Assembly (NCBI GenBank): GCA_021162925.1
Contig: JAGGXQ010000003.1
Span: forward strand, 1 to 8,310
DNA length: 8,310 nt
Direction: 5' to 3'
Source of the DNA: Nitrososphaerota archaeon
GTDB taxonomy: Archaea; Thermoproteota; Nitrososphaeria; Nitrososphaerales; JAGGXQ01
How positions within the stretch are numbered: position 1 is the stretch's first letter; the number at the start of each line of letters is the position of its first letter. Both the position numbers and the translations under genes were made by a program. Positions 5,864-8,310 of this stretch are shown piece by piece. Below the pieces are notes generated by a model. The model was not told the DNA's origin and did no database searches. It saw nothing but the letters and a program-made list of their open reading frames with translations.

Positions 5864-6825
5864 GCCGGCTTGCTCCATTCCTCCGACTTGTAGTTCCTGT
5901 ACCAATCTATGAACTCCATCAACCCCTCCTCGAGTCTGTACTTGGGTTCCCAGCCGAAGAGCCTCTTGGCCTTCGAGTAGTCCGCCACGAGCCTCCTCAC
6001 CTCGCTCGGCCTGGGCTCGACGTGGACGGGCTCGATCTCGCCCTCCTTACCGCACAGCTTTATGATCAGCCTTGCGAGCTTCTCTATCTCGATGTCTTTC
6101 CCCGTGCCGAAGTTGATCGGCCCTTCTATCTCGCCTTCATACTTTACGACCGAGTCGAAGGCCCTCACGGCGTCTTTGATGTAGGTGTAGTCCCTGCTCT
6201 GCTTTCCGTCCCCGTATATTATCGGAGGTGTCCCCCTCAAAACACGCTTTACGAATATGGATATGGCGCCCCCGTATCCAGAATCCTTCTGCTTGGGCCC
6301 GAATATGTTGAAAGGCCTGACTATCACCACGTCCATGCCGTAGGTCTTTGCGTAGGCGTGGCACATCCTATCGGCGGCTATCTTACTTGCTCCGTAGGGA
6401 TGGGGTGCGTCGAGCGGATGTTTTTCGTCCATGGGGACGTATTTGGCCGAACCGTAAACCTCGCTAGAGGATGTGAAAACGACCCTCTTTACATCATACA
6501 TCCTCGAGACCTCCAAGACGTTTTGGGTCCCCAGCACGTTGATCTCATAGGTGAGCTTCGGCTCTATTATCGACCTGTCCACATGGATCTGCGCTGCTAA
6601 ATGCAGAACGACATCCACCCCTCTCATGAGCTTCTCTAGGAGGTCGATGTCCCTTACGTCCCCGATGATCAGCTTGAAGTTCCTCTTGTTGAGCAGGTGC
6701 CTTATGTTTACGAGGTTCCCGTTCATGAGGTTGTCGAGGCATAGGACCGTGTGCCCCTCCTCCACGTACTTTTCGCTAAGGTGGGAGCCTATGAAACCCG
6801 CTCCCCCTGTTACGAGTATCTTCAT
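5860..6825 (-). CDS. NAD-dependent sugar-nucleotide epimerase/dehydratase (extended SDR)
   Basis: Extended short-chain dehydrogenase acting on nucleotide sugars, 321 aa from ATG 6825. The Rossmann motif G7-GAGFIG13 is followed by D31-NL for NAD(H) preference, D56 in GDVRD, HLAAQIHVDRS (75-85), and the catalytic set TSSSEVYG (118-125) with Y144-GASK148. In the substrate half, VRPFNIFGP, GDGKQSRDYTYIKDA and FGTGKDIEIEKLA are normal. The Ser-Glu in SSSEVYG resembles 4,6-dehydratases and UDP-glucuronate decarboxylases more than GalE, which suggests dehydratase chemistry, but this is not decisive. The frame begins at 6852 (M-K-C-C-W-G), but those residues overlap the glycosyltransferase end; MKILVTGGAG is the proper N terminus, 4 bases after the upstream TAG. 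With the aminotransferase it forms a two-enzyme amino-sugar module. Confidence 0.92.
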   Translation of the reverse strand: MKILVTGGAGFIGSHLSEKYVEEGHTVLCLDNLMNGNLVNIRHLLNKRNFKLIIGDVRDIDLLEKLMRGVDVVLHLAAQIHVDRSIIEPKLTYEINVLGTQNVLEVSRMYDVKRVVFTSSSEVYGSAKYVPMDEKHPLDAPHPYGASKIAADRMCHAYAKTYGMDVVIVRPFNIFGPKQKDSGYGGAISIFVKRVLRGTPPIIYGDGKQSRDYTYIKDAVRAFDSVVKYEGEIEGPINFGTGKDIEIEKLARLIIKLCGKEGEIEPVHVEPRPSEVRRLVADYSKAKRLFGWEPKYRLEEGLMEFIDWYRNYKSEEWSKPA

Positions 6826-6829
6826 ACCA

Positions 6830-7906
6830 CTACATCCCCAACAGCACTTCATAAAGCCTACGCATCTTCTCCATCTCCTTCCTATAATCGGCCCTCTCTA
6901 AGGCGATCCTCCTGTTCTCCTCCCCCATCCTTTGCCTTAATTCCTCATCCTTAAGAAGGCGGATGAGCGATCTCGCGAGGGCCTGTGGATCCTTTATCGG
7001 CACTATGAACCCATTTAAGCCCTCCTTCACCCAGTACCTGTTATCCCCGACATCCGTCACGACGACCGGCAACCCACAGGCCATCGCTTCTAGCATGCTC
7101 ACGGCGGTGCTGTCGGATAGCGAGGTAGATACGAAGACGCTAGAAGTTGAGAGCAATTTCGCCAACTCTTCCTGCTCTAACCACCCGACGAACTTAACGT
7201 GATCCGATATCCCAAGCTCTTCGGAGAGGGAGATCAGGCGCCTTTTTTCGCTACCCTCCCCCGCTATGACGAACTTCGTATCAGGCACCTCCTTTACCAC
7301 GATCGAAGCAGCCCTTATGAGCGTTTCTATATCGTAGCTCGGCTCCAAGAGCCTCGTGCTGACGACCGTTAAGTCCGCCTCTTCTCCGGGCCTGAACTTC
7401 TCCGTATCTACCCCGTGAAATACGATCCTCACCTTTCCTTCGTCTATCCCCATCTTCAAGATTCCCTCCTTCAGGCTATTTCCATCGCAGGTTATCAGAT
7501 CTGCTTTTTTCAGTGAATACTTGACGGCCATTCTGAACACCCCCTTCGTCTTCAGCACGTCGTCCCCCCAAGCCGATATGACGAGCGGGTGAAACCCGGA
7601 GAGGGCGGCGACGGTCCCGTATCCGAGGGCGTAGTGGGCATGTATAAGATCGGGCCCTATCTCCCTTATCTCCCTCTTCACCCTCTTCAGGAGCAGGGAG
7701 TTTACCAAATACCTTAAAACCTTGCTCTTCACGTCCACCTTCTCTATAAAATGATGCTTTACGCCGGCCATCGGGATGGGCCTGTCGAAAGAAATAAGGT
7801 GGACGTCCCAACCGAGATTTGAGAAGTATTCGGCCCACTTCTTCGTGTGGACGCTCTTCGAATCCGCTATATAGCAGATTCTTATCCCCGTAGAGACCAC
7901 CTTCAT
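6830..7906 (-). CDS. GT4-family (GT-B fold) glycosyltransferase
   Basis: Cytosolic or membrane-peripheral retaining glycosyltransferase, 358 aa. The N-terminal acceptor domain begins IRICYIADSKSVHTKKWAEYF and contains PDLIHAHYALGYGTVAALSG and the SAWGDDVL loop. The C-terminal donor domain has FHGVDTEKFRPG (163-174), STRLLEPSYDIETLIRA, FVIAGEGSEK and SDSTAVSMLEAMACGLPVV (264-282). In the usual E-x7-E nucleotide-sugar motif the first acidic residue is Asp (D265) and the second is E273. The ATG at 7906 is the only methionine near the start of the domain and is the first codon after the AT-rich promoter-like gap, so this is taken as the first gene of the operon. Donor and acceptor are unknown; the downstream amino-sugar genes are likely donor suppliers. 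Confidence 0.92.
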   Translation of the reverse strand: MKVVSTGIRICYIADSKSVHTKKWAEYFSNLGWDVHLISFDRPIPMAGVKHHFIEKVDVKSKVLRYLVNSLLLKRVKREIREIGPDLIHAHYALGYGTVAALSGFHPLVISAWGDDVLKTKGVFRMAVKYSLKKADLITCDGNSLKEGILKMGIDEGKVRIVFHGVDTEKFRPGEEADLTVVSTRLLEPSYDIETLIRAASIVVKEVPDTKFVIAGEGSEKRRLISLSEELGISDHVKFVGWLEQEELAKLLSTSSVFVSTSLSDSTAVSMLEAMACGLPVVVTDVGDNRYWVKEGLNGFIVPIKDPQALARSLIRLLKDEELRQRMGEENRRIALERADYRKEMEKMRRLYEVLLGM

Positions 7907-7942
7907 TAGGAATTGGCGATTTTAATAACCTTTTCGTTAACT
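7907..7942 (-). promoter_or_regulatory. AT-rich leader of the glycan operon, candidate promoter
   Basis: This is the gap between the tRNA terminator and the first operon gene. On the minus strand GAAAAGG precedes TTATTAAAA, a plausible BRE/TATA pair. The A/T box is only about 14-22 bases before the ATG, too close for a standard leaderless start at that ATG. The promoter may instead use the T-rich tRNA terminator region. No Shine-Dalgarno sequence is seen before this ATG. Confidence 0.3.
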
Positions 7943-7948
7943 AAAAAA
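7943..7948 (-). terminator. T-run terminator after the tRNA gene
   Basis: Six consecutive T residues on the minus strand begin directly after the last two A residues of the tRNA, as is usual for archaeal RNA polymerase termination at tRNA 3' ends. Confidence 0.55.
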
Positions 7949-8021
7949 TTCCTCGGGCGGGATTCGAACCCGCAACCTCTGCCTTACCAGAGCAGCGCTC
8001 TAACCCGCCGAGCTACGAGGC
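7949..8021 (-). tRNA. tRNA-Thr(GGU)-like gene with aberrant acceptor stem
   Basis: The minus strand folds as a tRNA: D stem GCTC/GAGC, anticodon stem CTGCT/GGCAG (one T-G pair) with loop CTGGTAA, T stem GCGGG/CCCGC with loop TTCGAAT. The anticodon is GGT (7988-7986), which reads the threonine codons ACC and ACU. CCA is not encoded. The oddity is the acceptor stem: the 5' strand before the conserved T8-A9 is only six bases (GCCTCG), while the 3' strand is CCGAGGA. Only CCTCG/CGAGG pair; C66 lacks a partner and G1 faces A72. Base 14 is G instead of the near-universal A. No TATA-like box lies about 26 bases upstream. It may be a diverged functional tRNA, a pseudogene, or contain a one-base sequencing error (an added G at position 7 would restore seven bases). 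Confidence 0.75.
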
Positions 8022-8034
8022 CGATGATTGCTAG

Positions 8035-8047
8035 AGGTTGCCAACCT
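8035..8047. repeat. 13-base palindrome upstream of the tRNA
   Basis: AGGTTG and CAACCT flank a single C. The one-base spacer makes a conventional RNA hairpin unlikely, so it is either an operator-like palindrome or incidental. It lies between the membrane protein stop and the tRNA 5' end. Confidence 0.4.
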
Positions 8048-8059
8048 ACCTGAGGCGTC

Positions 8060-8310
8060 TCACCCCTCTAGTAGCCTCTCGAGTACGGGCGAAAGGGTAG
8101 GGCTCTTGGCGAGCCTGACGAGCCTGGCCGAAATGCCAGCCGGCAGAAGCTTCAGGAAGAACTTCAGATCCTCCTTCTTCAGACCCTTTAGGGCGGAAAG
8201 GACCAGGACGTAGACTATCAGGGCGAGGAGCAGGTAAGCCGGGAGGAGGATCAGGCTGAAGCCGGTCAAGCTCGAAAAAGAGTAAGTCACGAGGGCCATG
8301 GCCGAGGAAG
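8060..8310 (-). CDS. C-terminal end of a membrane protein, flippase-like (partial)
   Basis: The frame is open to the right edge beyond the methionine at 8299, so this is the last 80-odd residues of a longer protein ending at TGA 8062-8060. One clear membrane segment is visible (about LILLPAYLLLALIVYVLVLSAL), followed by a basic cytoplasmic tail starting KGLKKEDLKFFLKLLP and ending LERLLEG. A final hydrophobic helix followed by a K/E-D-L-rich tail is what I would expect at the end of an archaeal polysaccharide flippase of the Wzx/MATE-like type. This is recognition of a pattern, and the diagnostic body of the protein lies outside the window. It is transcribed in the same direction as the glycan operon, separated from it by the tRNA. 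Confidence 0.6.
   Translation of the reverse strand, partial: SSAMALVTYSFSSLTGFSLILLPAYLLLALIVYVLVLSALKGLKKEDLKFFLKLLPAGISARLVRLAKSPTLSPVLERLLEG

Noticed and set aside
6022..6600. 192-codon open frame on the + strand opposite the epimerase/dehydratase
   Set aside because: It is complementary to conserved SDR motifs, with no family resemblance and no plausible ribosome-binding context.
7907..8059. CRISPR array or longer repeat near the tRNA
   Set aside because: Apart from the 13-base palindrome and the short complementarity to the tRNA, no regularly spaced repeats are visible here or elsewhere in the window.

Overview
The window looks archaeal, probably from a thermophilic member of the TACK lineages. 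This rests on heavy AGG/ATA codon use, Lys/Glu/Arg-rich proteins, G-rich Shine-Dalgarno sequences with stop/start overlaps (ATGA, TGATG, TAATG), a tRNA gene without an encoded CCA tail, and an archaeal-looking BRE/TATA element. The lineage is inferred from style only.

Layout, left to right. Positions 1-380 hold the 3' end of a polytopic membrane protein gene on the + strand. It converges, with a 4-base gap, on a tight minus-strand run of eight genes transcribed from about 7906 down to 385. In transcription order these are a GT4 glycosyltransferase, an NAD-dependent sugar-nucleotide epimerase/dehydratase, a DegT/DnrJ-type PLP sugar aminotransferase, a SAM methyltransferase, an alkaline-phosphatase-superfamily (sulfatase-like) hydrolase, CysD and CysN (ATP sulfurylase), and a compact type I phosphodiesterase-like protein. 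Upstream of the operon on the same strand are a tRNA-Thr(GGU)-like gene with a defective-looking acceptor stem (7949-8021) and the 3' end of a membrane protein gene that resembles the tail of a polysaccharide flippase (8060-8310).

Taken together this is a cell-surface glycan locus. The dehydratase/epimerase and aminotransferase would make a 4-amino-sugar nucleotide, the methyltransferase could decorate it, GT4 would transfer it, and the membrane proteins could flip or polymerise the chain. What makes it unusual is an ATP sulfurylase (CysDN) inside the operon, bracketed by two alkaline-phosphatase-superfamily proteins, without APS kinase, APS/PAPS reductase or sulfotransferase in the window. 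A sulfated or sulfate-remodelled surface glycan is the natural hypothesis. The CysD also carries a CC...CxxC cysteine pattern normally seen in [4Fe-4S] APS reductases. No stretch over 300 bases lacks a gene; the only noncoding parts are about 38-75 bases around the tRNA and 38 bases before cysD.
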